A DNA stretch of 41,250 bases from DASUXY01 sp036377675 (GCA_036377675.1 DASUXY010000049.1:1-41250), one strand, 5' to 3'. Positions 24,409 through 33,012 are shown, counted from the stretch's first letter. The notes: generated by a model not told the origin, from the letters alone. Made by a program: numbers and translations.

Positions 24409-25413
24409 TTATTCGTTTATTTTCGTTCCATACGTTAGATAGGATTCGGGAGGAGTACTTCCCCACATATCCATACCGAGTTCTCCAATTTCCGGTCCCC
24501 ATTCAATCGGCTTCCAGTCTGGTGAAAAAATTAACAGTCCGCTTGTCCAAATTTCAACTCGATGACCAGAAGGCTCAAAAACATAGATGAATTGCGCACC
24601 GCTCGTTCCATGCTTACCTGGTCCCCACTCAATTTTAATGTCGTTTTCCGCCATGATATTGGCCGCGCGTAAAAGTTCATCCGGTGAATCCAAATAATAT
24701 GCTAAATGATGAAAGATTGCTCCATTTTGTTTGGAGTTTCTCATAAATGCAATTTCATGAGAAATATTCGTCCTGCTCAACCATGACCCTAAGCGAATAT
24801 CCTCTTTGTTTTGAACATAGTAACGATGATGAATACCAAGCAACTCTGTCCACCATTGCTGTTCTTTAGCAACATCATTCACCATAACATTTACATGGTC
24901 AAAGCGGCGCGGTGACACTCCCCTAGCAGGATATTTACTTGGATGACTTGCTAGTTTTGATGACAGCAGTGGATCATCTGTAACAAATAATTCCTTTTCC
25001 CAATAGAGCTCAATCGGTATTCCCGTTGGCGATTTAAAATGAAGGGCATCTCCTAAAGCTTTTTTCTTTCCACCTTCCACCCAGTTGAAATCAATATTCA
25101 TTTCTGTTAAAAGTTTTTCGAACAGCTTTAATGATTCACTCGTACTTACACGCCAACCTATCCGGTGCAGTTCCGATTTATTTGATGCTTTCAAAACGAG
25201 CGTATGGTGATCATAGTCCTGCCAGGCTCTTAAATATGCATAATCACCATCTGTTTCTGTTAATACAAGACCCATTATTTCTGTATAAAATTGTAGTGAC
25301 TTTTCAAAATCGGTAACACTAATTTCAACATGGCCCAAATGAGCAACCGTCCGTAAATAACTATCCAATCTCTCTTGTGCTGATTGTTGAGCTACTTCTG
25401 AAACTTTTCCCAT
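24409..25413 (-). CDS. Extradiol ring-cleavage dioxygenase, type I (VOC, catechol 2,3-dioxygenase-like)
   Basis: This Fe(II) enzyme opens a catechol ring next to the two hydroxyls. It has two VOC domains: an N-terminal one (LGHVEISVTDFEKSLQFY) and a catalytic C-terminal one with iron ligands H173 (RRFDHVNVMV), H236 (IFHHLAYYLDS) and E287 (HRVEIWT). At 334 residues it is somewhat longer than XylE-type enzymes. Because a decarboxylase gene follows, the likely substrate is a carboxylated catechol such as protocatechuate (2,3-cleavage) or 2,3-dihydroxybenzoate (3,4-cleavage) rather than catechol. The ATG at 25413 follows a GGGGG ribosome site. Substrate choice is inference. Confidence 0.9.
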   Translation of the reverse strand: MGKVSEVAQQSAQERLDSYLRTVAHLGHVEISVTDFEKSLQFYTEIMGLVLTETDGDYAYLRAWQDYDHHTLVLKASNKSELHRIGWRVSTSESLKLFEKLLTEMNIDFNWVEGGKKKALGDALHFKSPTGIPIELYWEKELFVTDDPLLSSKLASHPSKYPARGVSPRRFDHVNVMVNDVAKEQQWWTELLGIHHRYYVQNKEDIRLGSWLSRTNISHEIAFMRNSKQNGAIFHHLAYYLDSPDELLRAANIMAENDIKIEWGPGKHGTSGAQFIYVFEPSGHRVEIWTSGLLIFSPDWKPIEWGPEIGELGMDMWGSTPPESYLTYGTKINE

Positions 25414-25490
25414 GTAAAATACCCCCATATCCTTAATATTCTGGATTATCATATTTGAAAATACTTCTTAGCACAGCCAGCCAACACAGT

Positions 25491-26516
25491 TTACTGGTGA
25501 ACTCGTTTCTTTTTCTTCATGGTTTCCCTCCTGCTCATAATGGATGTACTATGAGCAACTTTCAGTGACTCATTCGGATCAATGTAAATTTTTGCGTTAC
25601 TTACAGCGATTGGAGCCTCACCAAACCCTGTTGCCATCAATTCTACTTTACCCGGATAGGTCGATATATCACCAACAGCATAAATTCCCGGAATATTTGT
25701 TTCAGCTCTTGAGTTTGTTAAAATGGAATTATTTTTTATTGCTAAACCCCAATTATTTATAGGACCCAAATTTGATATAAATCCATAATTTACTATATAT
25801 TCATCTGCTTTGAGCTCCATGATCTCTTTACTTTTCGTATGTTTCAATTTAATGAATTCTAATTTTGATTCACCTAATAACTCCGTAGGCACAAATGGAG
25901 TAAAGACGTTGATTGAAGAATCCATCATTTTCTTCACACTATATTCATGGGCTCTGAATCGATCTCTTCTATGCACGATTGTCACATTGGCCGCTATTTT
26001 TTCTAGCATCAAGGCCCAGTCTACAGCTGAATCTCCACCGCCAAAAATAGCAACATCTTTATCTCGGAAATCATTGATGTTATTAATGTTGTAATGAAGA
26101 TTTACATTTTCAAATTTAGATTCATTTTCCAAATTCATCGTTCTTGGTTTAAATGCACCGTTTCCGGCTGTAATAATAATCGTTTTCGAGTAATGTGTTT
26201 GTGAGTTTGTTTTTACTTTAAATATTTCATCTTCCTTTATGACTTCAGTGACTACTTCATTGAGGCAAACTTCATTTTCGAATTGATTCATTTGTTCTGT
26301 TAATCGAACTACTAAATCTTGCGCTTTTATTTTTGGGAATCCCGCTACATCATAAACATATTTATCGGGATATAGTGCAGCAAGCTGTCCTCCTAATTGA
26401 GGTAAACTTTCAAGTATTTTTACACTTGCTTGACGCATACCTGCATAAAAGGCGGTAAACATTCCTGCTGGGCCGCCACCAATAATGGTGATATCAAATA
26501 CTTCTTCATGATTCAT
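25491..26516 (-). CDS. Ferredoxin-NADP(+) reductase, thioredoxin-reductase type (YumC-like)
   Basis: This FAD enzyme transfers electrons from NADPH to ferredoxin. The motifs are TIIGGGPAGMFTAFYAGM (FAD), PQLGGQLAALYPDKY, VAIFGGGDSAVDWAL (NADPH) and GDISTYPGKVELMATGFGEAP, with the C-terminal HSTS found in YumC-type reductases. The CxxC of true thioredoxin reductases is absent. At 341 residues its length is normal, with a basic tail ending MKKKKRVHQ. The ATG at 26516 has AAAGGTGG upstream, while an earlier in-frame ATG at 26534 lacks one. Being inside the operon, it probably feeds the Rieske oxygenase through the 7Fe ferredoxin. Housekeeping copies are normally elsewhere in such genomes. Confidence 0.9.
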   Translation of the reverse strand: MNHEEVFDITIIGGGPAGMFTAFYAGMRQASVKILESLPQLGGQLAALYPDKYVYDVAGFPKIKAQDLVVRLTEQMNQFENEVCLNEVVTEVIKEDEIFKVKTNSQTHYSKTIIITAGNGAFKPRTMNLENESKFENVNLHYNINNINDFRDKDVAIFGGGDSAVDWALMLEKIAANVTIVHRRDRFRAHEYSVKKMMDSSINVFTPFVPTELLGESKLEFIKLKHTKSKEIMELKADEYIVNYGFISNLGPINNWGLAIKNNSILTNSRAETNIPGIYAVGDISTYPGKVELMATGFGEAPIAVSNAKIYIDPNESLKVAHSTSIMSRRETMKKKKRVHQ

Positions 26517-26561
26517 CCGTCCACCACCTTTCATCCAAATCGTTTCGCTGTATCTTTGTGA

Positions 26562-26606
26562 GCATGATTAAGAGATTAGCGTTATAGAAAGTTCTAACAA
26601 TCATGC
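26562..26606 (-). promoter_or_regulatory. Intercistronic stem-loop between oxygenase beta subunit and reductase genes
   Basis: GCATGATT (26562-26569) pairs perfectly with AATCATGC (26599-26606), and inside it GTTATAGAA pairs with TTCTAAC with one bulged base. It lies in the gap after the beta-subunit stop and is not followed by a U-tract on the minus strand. Confidence 0.5.
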
Positions 26607-26633
26607 TTGATCTTTCAAGTTCTCTTCTCTTTT

Positions 26634-27122
26634 TTAAAGAATCAAGCTAACCTTTCCATGTGGTCTTAAACTATCAAGATTTATCATCACTTTTTTACTT
26701 TTAATCGCAAGTTTGTTGTTTTCATGGACGAGTCTGTACTCTGCCTTGCCGATAAAAGTATCCACTACTTCTCTCTTTGTTCGATGTGTCGTAAAATTAC
26801 ACTCCACTGAAATGACATCCGATTCTAAGTTGTTAACTAAAATATTGTGGTAATTTCGAGTAGTTGTTGAGTGTGGATATTCAACATGTGCTTCTTTTTT
26901 CAACAACCTTTCGGCACGATCCTGTAGCCGTGCACGGTCATCGTGAACATAGAATATAGACTTCGTTGGGCTGGCCTCGGGGTCACCTAAAGGTGGAATC
27001 TTATATGTCCCATCATCTGTAAACAATGCGGCCCATTCTTTCAATTTCCATTCATCTAATAACTTAGCTTCCTTATATAGAAAATCAACGATGTCTTGGC
27101 GTTCTAATGTCTTCACAGTCAT
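26634..27122 (-). CDS. Aromatic-ring-hydroxylating dioxygenase, beta subunit
   Basis: This is the small structural subunit of a hetero-oligomeric Rieske oxygenase. At 162 residues it has the SnoaL-like cone fold typical of these subunits: FLYKEAKLLDEWKLKEWAALF at the start, TDDGTYKIPPLGDP, RNYHNILVNN and VDTFIGKAEYRLV. It has no metal motif of its own, as expected. Its ATG overlaps the stop of the alpha-subunit gene (ATGA), fitting equal production of both chains. The benzoate/anthranilate/p-cumate-type oxygenases are the nearest kind by layout, but substrate cannot be read from this subunit. Confidence 0.9.
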   Translation of the reverse strand: MTVKTLERQDIVDFLYKEAKLLDEWKLKEWAALFTDDGTYKIPPLGDPEASPTKSIFYVHDDRARLQDRAERLLKKEAHVEYPHSTTTRNYHNILVNNLESDVISVECNFTTHRTKREVVDTFIGKAEYRLVHENNKLAIKSKKVMINLDSLRPHGKVSLIL

Positions 27123-28393
27123 TTTAGGATAGCCTCCTTTTCATAGGATTTCTGTAGTAATCTATTATATTGTCTCCAGAAGCTTCGCATTTGCAGCTCA
27201 TCTGTTGCTAATGCGTTTTCCTTTCCTCTAACCATTCCTTTAGAAATATCATTCCACTGAACTGCCGCGTTGTTATTATAAGCTTCCTGACATAGCTCTA
27301 AAGCTTCATTATCATCTGGAGTCGCGAAACCACCTGGGCCAAGGAACTCTAAGAAGTTATTATTTCTCGCTAAACGATGTTTCTCACTTTCTCCTTTAGG
27401 AGCAAATGAATATCCACTCACTTCCATATAACCAGGTGAAGTCGGATAAAAGGTTCTAGCAGTTATTGCCATAATGTCATTGATCACTAAGTTAGGGAAA
27501 ATGATGATGTTTCGGTTATAATTTGCGATTCGGTCTGCACGTTCTTCTCCGAACCTTTCAACGAGCCTTTCTTTCATTTTCTCCATATCCCTTTTTAAGT
27601 CTTCATCCCATATTGGCGTCCACTGTGCTACAGGTCTTCCCCACGGGGCTACATATTCCATAACAGCATGACCGTTTCCTAAGTCTACTCCTCTTCCTTC
27701 CAACTCTACCCGCTTTAAATTAGGGTCCTGAGACTGTTTAATATCAAAGTACGTCTTATGTGTCGGCAATCCATGATATAAATCAGCACTATTTTCAGTT
27801 AATAACTTCCAATTCGCTCTTACGCTATATTCTTGGACCCCTCCTAGAGCTTCCAGTCCAGATTCAGATTGATCTACTATCAAGTCGATGTATTCCTTCG
27901 CATCACCGAGATATTCATCCAGCGAGACAGCATTTTCATTAAAGTTAACAAACATAAAGCCGCGATAGCTTTCTAGCCGTTCCACCTCTTTCAGATCTTT
28001 AGTGCCATTATCGTTAAAGTCTTCAGGGAAACCATCTCTTCCAGGCATCGATGCTAGCTTTCCATCATTGGTAAAGCTCCATGCATGATAGAAACAACGG
28101 AACACCCTTGAATTACCTGAGTCTTCTCTACAAACTAGAGCACCACGGTGCGGACATGTATTATACAGTGCTCGAATTTTTCCGTCATGACTATGAACAA
28201 ATAATAAGTTACGTCCCCCGACCTTTTTTCGCTTATAATCTCCCAATTCAGGAATTTCCGTTTCATGTCCAATAAACAACCAACACTTACTAAAAATTTC
28301 CGCCCTTTCCCGTGCTAATATTTCTCTGTCAGTAAAAACACTTCTATGAACGAGAAACTCATTCTTTTTTACATTATCTTGAATAAGATTCAT
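27119..28393 (-). CDS. Rieske aromatic-ring-hydroxylating oxygenase, alpha subunit
   Basis: This is the catalytic subunit and first gene of the operon, 424 residues. The Rieske [2Fe-2S] site is C80-P-H82 and C100-F-Y-H103, spaced as in all family members. The catalytic iron site contains H207 and H212, with D204 as the bridging acid, in ENSADLYHGLPTH. The segment IIIFPNLVINDIMAITARTF is typical of benzoate-class enzymes acting on aromatic acids. It should insert oxygen into an aromatic carboxylate. No cis-diol dehydrogenase follows, so the product may re-aromatise by losing an amino or nitro group, or the enzyme may be a mono-hydroxylase. GGAGGG precedes the ATG. Confidence 0.93.
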   Translation of the reverse strand: MNLIQDNVKKNEFLVHRSVFTDREILARERAEIFSKCWLFIGHETEIPELGDYKRKKVGGRNLLFVHSHDGKIRALYNTCPHRGALVCREDSGNSRVFRCFYHAWSFTNDGKLASMPGRDGFPEDFNDNGTKDLKEVERLESYRGFMFVNFNENAVSLDEYLGDAKEYIDLIVDQSESGLEALGGVQEYSVRANWKLLTENSADLYHGLPTHKTYFDIKQSQDPNLKRVELEGRGVDLGNGHAVMEYVAPWGRPVAQWTPIWDEDLKRDMEKMKERLVERFGEERADRIANYNRNIIIFPNLVINDIMAITARTFYPTSPGYMEVSGYSFAPKGESEKHRLARNNNFLEFLGPGGFATPDDNEALELCQEAYNNNAAVQWNDISKGMVRGKENALATDELQMRSFWRQYNRLLQKSYEKEAILK

Positions 28394-28646
28394 TTAGCAC
28401 CCTCCAATTAAAGTTTTTCATGGGAATTTAAAAGCATATTACTAACGCCATTTACACTGATCCGTAACCATACCCCTTCATTTAATACGTATCAAATAGC
28501 ATCTCCCTCCTATCCACCTATGGATACGCGATCGTCTGTTCGCGCTAACTTTAAAGCGTTTACATTATAAGTGAGATTTTTACTTCTTCTAAATAATGTA
28601 TACCATTCGCTAATTTTTCCATCCGAAATGATATCGCTTACATAAA

Positions 28647-28710
28647 TTATATAAAGGGGGGTCATCCTAACACAAATTGAGTATTTATAGAATTGAAGGC
28701 CAATTTCAAT
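28647..28710 (-). promoter_or_regulatory. Candidate LysR operator and promoter of the catabolic operon
   Basis: ATTGAA (28692-28697) and TTCAAT (28705-28710) form a perfect dyad with 7 bases between. On the minus strand a TATAAT -10 match (28647-28652) lies downstream with a poor -35, as usual for activator-dependent promoters. The dyad centre would be about 60 bases before the start site, where LysR-type regulators bind. The rest of the 485-base gap (28394-28878) holds no gene. This is inferred and not proven. Confidence 0.45.
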
Positions 28711-28739
28711 AAAAAATTTATGTGAATATATTTAGAAAA

Positions 28740-28801
28740 TTGGTTATAATGATAATTTTGGTTATAATTTGTTGACATATTTAATCGTATTTTAATAATA
28801 T
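28740..28801 (+). promoter_or_regulatory. Direct repeat and candidate promoter of the LysR gene
   Basis: TTGGTTATAAT occurs twice (28740-28750 and 28758-28768), 18 bases apart. Directly after comes TTGACA (28772-28777) with an AT-rich -10 candidate at 28795-28801 (17-18 base spacer), about 80 bases before the regulator start. The repeats may be regulator-binding sites. Confidence 0.4.
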
Positions 28802-28878
28802 ATACTTATAAAAATTCTTTTTAAACATATTCGCAACAGTTGTAAATGCTTTCTTGTATGGTGAAAGGGGAGTCTTAC

Positions 28879-29775
28879 ATGAATGAGAGTCAATTGCAAT
28901 CATTTCTATCGGTAGCTGAATATAGAAGTTATTCAAAAGCTGCAGAAGTACTTAATGTAACACAACCAACGATTACCTCACGTATAAAAGCTTTAGAAAA
29001 TATTTTAGGATGTAAACTTTTCAAAAGAATTGGTCATGAAATCTTTTTAACTAAAGGGGGTAATATATTTATTGATTACGCAAAAAATATCTCCATCTAT
29101 ATGAATCATTCAAAAGAGATAGCTAACATGATTAAAGAACCAACGATAAAAATAGGGTTTTCCCCCAGCTACTCCTATTCCTTTATTGTAGAAGTCTTGA
29201 AAACGATTAAATTAGCTGGCAATGTTAATATTAAAGTTATAGAAGGGCATGATTCTGTTAGTTTAAATGAAAAGGCCTTAGCTGGTGAAGTTGACTTAAT
29301 ATTTACGAGAGAAGCTTTGCCTGCTAGTCATGACATTATTTCGGAGTATCTGTTTGATAACCCTCTTGTAGTTGTTATGCCAAAAGATCACCATCTAAAC
29401 AAAAAGCAAAGTCTTCGCTTAAATGATTTAAATGGTGAGACAATTATAAGTTTCCGGCGAAATTCTTTACTTTGGGAATTAGTGGATCAGCATCTTATCG
29501 GTGTTCAAAATGTTACCCGCATTGATTTGGATAATAATGAAATGCTCATTCAAGCAGTTGCAAGCGGGATAGGAATTGGTATAACACCTAAACTAACGAT
29601 TGATAAAAAATGTAAGCATCATAAGGTTAAAATACATGAAATAAAAGAAATCTCCAATATACCGAATAAAGTCTATGTACAGTATCGCGAAAATCCACGG
29701 ACAAGAAGTCTTACTAAAAAAATTGTTTATTCCATCATCAATTATAGATACACACAACATCCTGTTGGCATCTAA
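28879..29775 (+). CDS. LysR-type transcriptional regulator
   Basis: The protein has 298 residues with an N-terminal winged helix-turn-helix (MNESQLQSFLSVAEYRSYSK through TQPTITSRIKALENILGCKL) and a C-terminal effector-binding domain (IKIGFSPSYSYSFIVEVL, GEVDLIFTREALPASH, LIQAVASGIGIGITP). It is divergent from the catabolic operon and shares the gap with it, so it most likely activates that operon when the aromatic acid or an intermediate binds. The ATG at 28879 has AAAGGGGAG 6-7 bases upstream; the open frame begins 11 codons earlier without such support. The Paenibacillus pra operon uses an IclR-type regulator instead. Confidence 0.9.
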   Translation: MNESQLQSFLSVAEYRSYSKAAEVLNVTQPTITSRIKALENILGCKLFKRIGHEIFLTKGGNIFIDYAKNISIYMNHSKEIANMIKEPTIKIGFSPSYSYSFIVEVLKTIKLAGNVNIKVIEGHDSVSLNEKALAGEVDLIFTREALPASHDIISEYLFDNPLVVVMPKDHHLNKKQSLRLNDLNGETIISFRRNSLLWELVDQHLIGVQNVTRIDLDNNEMLIQAVASGIGIGITPKLTIDKKCKHHKVKIHEIKEISNIPNKVYVQYRENPRTRSLTKKIVYSIINYRYTQHPVGI

Positions 29776-29981
29776 CTTTATTTAGAGTTACCTAAATAAA
29801 TTATCTAGCTCCTTGGCTCAAGAATCATGCTTGCAGAGGCTCCATGTCAAATATAACAAATATAACACTTTATTTAGTAGCAATTAATATTGTTGTCTAT
29901 CAGCATACTAGTCCGGCAGCTGAGGATAATAGATAATTACATTTTAATAAAATATTTCGTGATAGAAATGTGAGATTCTTA

Positions 29982-30017
29982 TAAAAAAGACGAGGTTTGT
30001 ACTCGACAAACCCCGTC
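29982..30017 (-). terminator. Terminator of the groES-groEL operon
   Basis: GACGAGGTTTGT (29989-30000) pairs with ACAAACCCCGTC (30006-30017) with one G-T type pair on the minus strand, followed there by a run of six T. Confidence 0.88.
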
Positions 30018-30041
30018 ATATCAACGTTTTACCTTATTTAA

Positions 30042-31667
30042 TTACATCATGCCTGGCATTCCGCCGCCGCCCATGTCAGGCATTGCTGCAGGTTCTTCTT
30101 CTGGAATATCTGCTACAACAGCTTCAGTTGTTAAGAACATCGCTGCTACAGATGCTGCGTTTTGTAGGGCTGAACGAGTAACTTTTGTTGGATCAACGAT
30201 TCCCACTTCATCCATGTTTACCCATTCGCCTTTTGCTGCGTCAAAACCGATGCCTGCACTTTCGCCTTTTAGACGTTCTACAATGACAGATCCTTCTAGA
30301 CCAGCGTTTTCACCAATTTGACGTACTGGCTCTTCGAGGGCTCGGAGAACGATATTGGCTCCTGTAGCTCGGTCTCCTTCTAGTTCTAATTCCGCTACTT
30401 TATTATATACACTCATGAGTGCAGTTCCTCCACCGGCAACAATACCTTCTTCTACTGCTGCACGAGTAGAATTTAAAGCGTCCTCAATGCGTAGTTTACG
30501 TTCTTTCAGCTCAGTTTCTGTTGCTGCACCAACTTTAATAACAGCGACACCACCTGAAAGTTTAGCTAAACGTTCTTGAAGTTTTTCGGTATCGAATTCA
30601 GAAGTTGATTCTTCAACTTGTGAACGAATTTGTGTCACACGTGAAGAAATAGCTTCTGGGTTTCCAGCACCTTCTACAACCGTAGTGTCATCTTTCGTTA
30701 CAACGACTTTTGAAGCGCGACCAAGCTGATCTAGCGTTGCATTTTTCAACTCTAAACCGAGATCTTCAGTAATCACTTCTCCACCTGTTAAGATGGCAAT
30801 ATCTTCTAGCATAGCCTTACGACGATCACCGAATCCTGGTGCTTTCACCGCTACAGCGTTAAATGTTCCACGCAGTTTGTTCACTACAAGTGTAGCAAGT
30901 GCCTCACCTTCTACATCTTCAGCAATGATAAGAAGTGGTTTACCTTGTTGAACGACTTCTTCTAAAATTGGCAATACTTCTTGAATATTAGAAATCTTTT
31001 TGTCTGTAATGAGAATATAAGGATCTTCTAAAACAGCTTCCATCTTATCTTGATCAGTTACCATATACGGAGATGCATAACCACGGTCAAATTGCATTCC
31101 TTCGACAACTTCTAGCTCTGTAGCAAAGCCTTTTGATTCTTCAACCGTGATAACACCATCGTTGCCGACACGTTCCATCGCTTCAGCAATGAGGTTACCT
31201 ACTTCTTCATCACCTGAAGAAATTGAAGCAACTTGGGCAATGGATTCCTTTCCTTCAATCGCTTTAGAAATGCCTTTTAATTCCTCAACAGCAGTCGCAA
31301 CTGCTTGTTCGATTCCACGGCGAATGCCTACTGGGTTCGCTCCAGATGTGACGTTTTTTAATCCTTCGCTAATCATCGCTTGTGCAAGAACAGTCGCAGT
31401 TGTCGTTCCGTCACCTGCAACATCATTCGTTTTCGATGCTACTTCAGAAACGAGTTGCGCTCCCATATTTTCAAAACGATCTTCTAATTCAATTTCTTTA
31501 GCAATCGTCACTCCATCATTCGTAATGAGTGGTGAGCCAAATTTTTTATCTAAAACAACATTACGACCCTTTGGTCCTAATGTCACTTTTACTGCGTTTG
31601 CTAATTGCTCCACTCCACGTAGCATAGCGCGACGTCCGTCTTCACTAAATTTTAATTCTTTAGCCAT
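30042..31667 (-). CDS. groL: Chaperonin GroEL
   Basis: This 60-kDa chaperonin forms two seven-membered rings that fold proteins with ATP and GroES. At 541 residues it is complete: AKELKFSEDGRRAMLRGVEQ at the start, the ATP-site motif VTLGPKGRNVVLDK, GDGTTTATVLAQAM, and the Gly/Met-rich tail ending GGGGMPGMM. AAGGAGGG precedes the ATG. It follows groES by 84 bases in a CIRCE-controlled operon and is ended by a strong hairpin. It is the border between the conserved chromosomal block and the catabolic genes. Confidence 0.99.
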   Translation of the reverse strand: MAKELKFSEDGRRAMLRGVEQLANAVKVTLGPKGRNVVLDKKFGSPLITNDGVTIAKEIELEDRFENMGAQLVSEVASKTNDVAGDGTTTATVLAQAMISEGLKNVTSGANPVGIRRGIEQAVATAVEELKGISKAIEGKESIAQVASISSGDEEVGNLIAEAMERVGNDGVITVEESKGFATELEVVEGMQFDRGYASPYMVTDQDKMEAVLEDPYILITDKKISNIQEVLPILEEVVQQGKPLLIIAEDVEGEALATLVVNKLRGTFNAVAVKAPGFGDRRKAMLEDIAILTGGEVITEDLGLELKNATLDQLGRASKVVVTKDDTTVVEGAGNPEAISSRVTQIRSQVEESTSEFDTEKLQERLAKLSGGVAVIKVGAATETELKERKLRIEDALNSTRAAVEEGIVAGGGTALMSVYNKVAELELEGDRATGANIVLRALEEPVRQIGENAGLEGSVIVERLKGESAGIGFDAAKGEWVNMDEVGIVDPTKVTRSALQNAASVAAMFLTTEAVVADIPEEEPAAMPDMGGGGMPGMM

Positions 31668-31751
31668 CGAAAAATGCCCTCCTTAAGTATATGAAAATAT
31701 AATTTCGTTCAATATGTGTTCATGTTTCATCTAGATGAGTCATTCCTTCAC

Positions 31752-32036
31752 CTAGCTAATAATAGCTAAAATATCATCTTCTCGTAGAATTAAGTATTCT
31801 GTGCCTTCGTACTCCACTTCAGTACCGGCGAATTTGGAATAAATAACGCGGTCGCCCTCGTTTACTTCAAGCGCCACTTTATCCCCATTGTCTGTCACAC
31901 GGCCAGTACCAACTGCAACGACTTTTCCTTCTTGTGGTTTCTCTTTTGCAGAGTCTGGAAGTACGATGCCGCTTGCTGTTTTTTCTTCTTCTTCAACAAG
32001 TTCGATTACAACACGATCTCCTAGTGGTTTAATCAT
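31752..32036 (-). CDS. groES: Co-chaperonin GroES
   Basis: This 94-residue lid of the GroEL cage starts MIKPLGDRVVIELVEEEEKT, with the mobile loop region TASGIVLPDSAKEKPQEGKV and the ending EYLILREDDILAII. AAGGAGG lies 8 bases upstream of the ATG at 32036. It is the first gene of the operon, just behind the CIRCE element. Confidence 0.99.
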   Translation of the reverse strand: MIKPLGDRVVIELVEEEEKTASGIVLPDSAKEKPQEGKVVAVGTGRVTDNGDKVALEVNEGDRVIYSKFAGTEVEYEGTEYLILREDDILAIIS

Positions 32037-32075
32037 GTAAATAACCTCCTTAATTCTCTTCTCTTTTATTTTTTA

Positions 32076-32102
32076 TTAGCACTCAATATCGCCGAGTGCT
32101 AA
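32076..32102. promoter_or_regulatory. CIRCE operator (HrcA-binding site)
   Basis: TTAGCACTC (32076-32084) and GAGTGCTAA (32094-32102) flank a 9-base spacer, matching the CIRCE consensus without a mismatch. HrcA bound here represses groESL until heat stress. Confidence 0.98.
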
Positions 32103-32113
32103 CACCCATTAAT

Positions 32114-32142
32114 ATAATAAATAATAATTTTAAAAAATGCAA
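32114..32142 (-). promoter_or_regulatory. Sigma-A promoter of groESL
   Basis: On the minus strand TTGCAT (32137-32142) and TATTAT (32114-32119) are separated by 17 bases. Transcription would begin close to the CIRCE element, the usual arrangement. Confidence 0.75.
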
Positions 32143-32310
32143 GCCTTATACTTACGTTTAAAAAATATTTAAGTTGTAATCGCTTATCGTATAAAGGATA
32201 TATATGTTAAAATACATTCGAGTATGTAGAGGTAGGTAGATTGATGCAAGATTGTCCATATTTTACATACACTTATATAAAATAATCGCATATAAAGGAG
32301 TCGTTCGGTT

Positions 32311-33012
32311 TTGAATAAACGATATTGGTGGGTCATCATCACTTACATCATCATGCAATTTTCAGTTCCAATCCTCGTCCTCGCGTTTGGAATTGATCAT
32401 GAGCATACAATCATATATTTATCCGTCTTTAGCTTCATCATTGCTTTAATCATCATTCTTTGGTTAATGAAGCCAGAGATGGTCATTGAACAGCATCGAT
32501 CGAGTGAACGAACAAAGAAAATTGTCATATGGTCAATCATTGGATTTTTCCTAGCTTATTTTGCACAAGCCATTTCCATCATTATCGAAACATATGTCTT
32601 TGGCATTGTGCCAGGATCAGAAAACACACAGTTTATTATGGAAATTACTCGAACACTGCCTATTTTTATGATTATCCCGGCAATGATCGCGCCGATTTTA
32701 GAAGAAATTATTTTTCGAAAAATCATCTTCGGCACATTGTACACGCGGACAAACTTTTGGATCGCTGCCCTATTGTCGTCATTTATATTCGGAATTATTC
32801 ATCAAGAATTCGAACATATTTTAATTTATTCATCGATGGGGTTTGTTTTTGCCTTTTTATACGTGAAAACAAAAAGCATTCTTACTCCAATTATCGTCCA
32901 TATTTCTTTGAATTCGTTTTCGATGATTATGCAATATTCGTTAGACCCTGAAGACTTTGAACGCATGCGTAAACAATGGGAAAACATCCAAACGATTGTG
33001 ATTGGAGGCTAA
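32311..33012 (+). CDS. ydiL: CPBP family intramembrane metalloprotease (YdiL-like)
   Basis: This 233-residue polytopic membrane protein has the ABI/CPBP motifs: LEEIIFRKIIFG (EExxxR), FGIIHQEFEH (FxxxH) and HISLNSFS (HxxxN). Members cleave or modify proteins in the membrane, but the substrate here is unknown. About seven helices are visible. The start is TTG at 32311 with AAAGGAG 10 bases upstream. No other start fits. The position next to groES is the same as that of ydiL in B. subtilis. It overlaps the translation region of the next gene only through its ribosome site. Confidence 0.88.
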   Translation: MNKRYWWVIITYIIMQFSVPILVLAFGIDHEHTIIYLSVFSFIIALIIILWLMKPEMVIEQHRSSERTKKIVIWSIIGFFLAYFAQAISIIIETYVFGIVPGSENTQFIMEITRTLPIFMIIPAMIAPILEEIIFRKIIFGTLYTRTNFWIAALLSSFIFGIIHQEFEHILIYSSMGFVFAFLYVKTKSILTPIIVHISLNSFSMIMQYSLDPEDFERMRKQWENIQTIVIGG

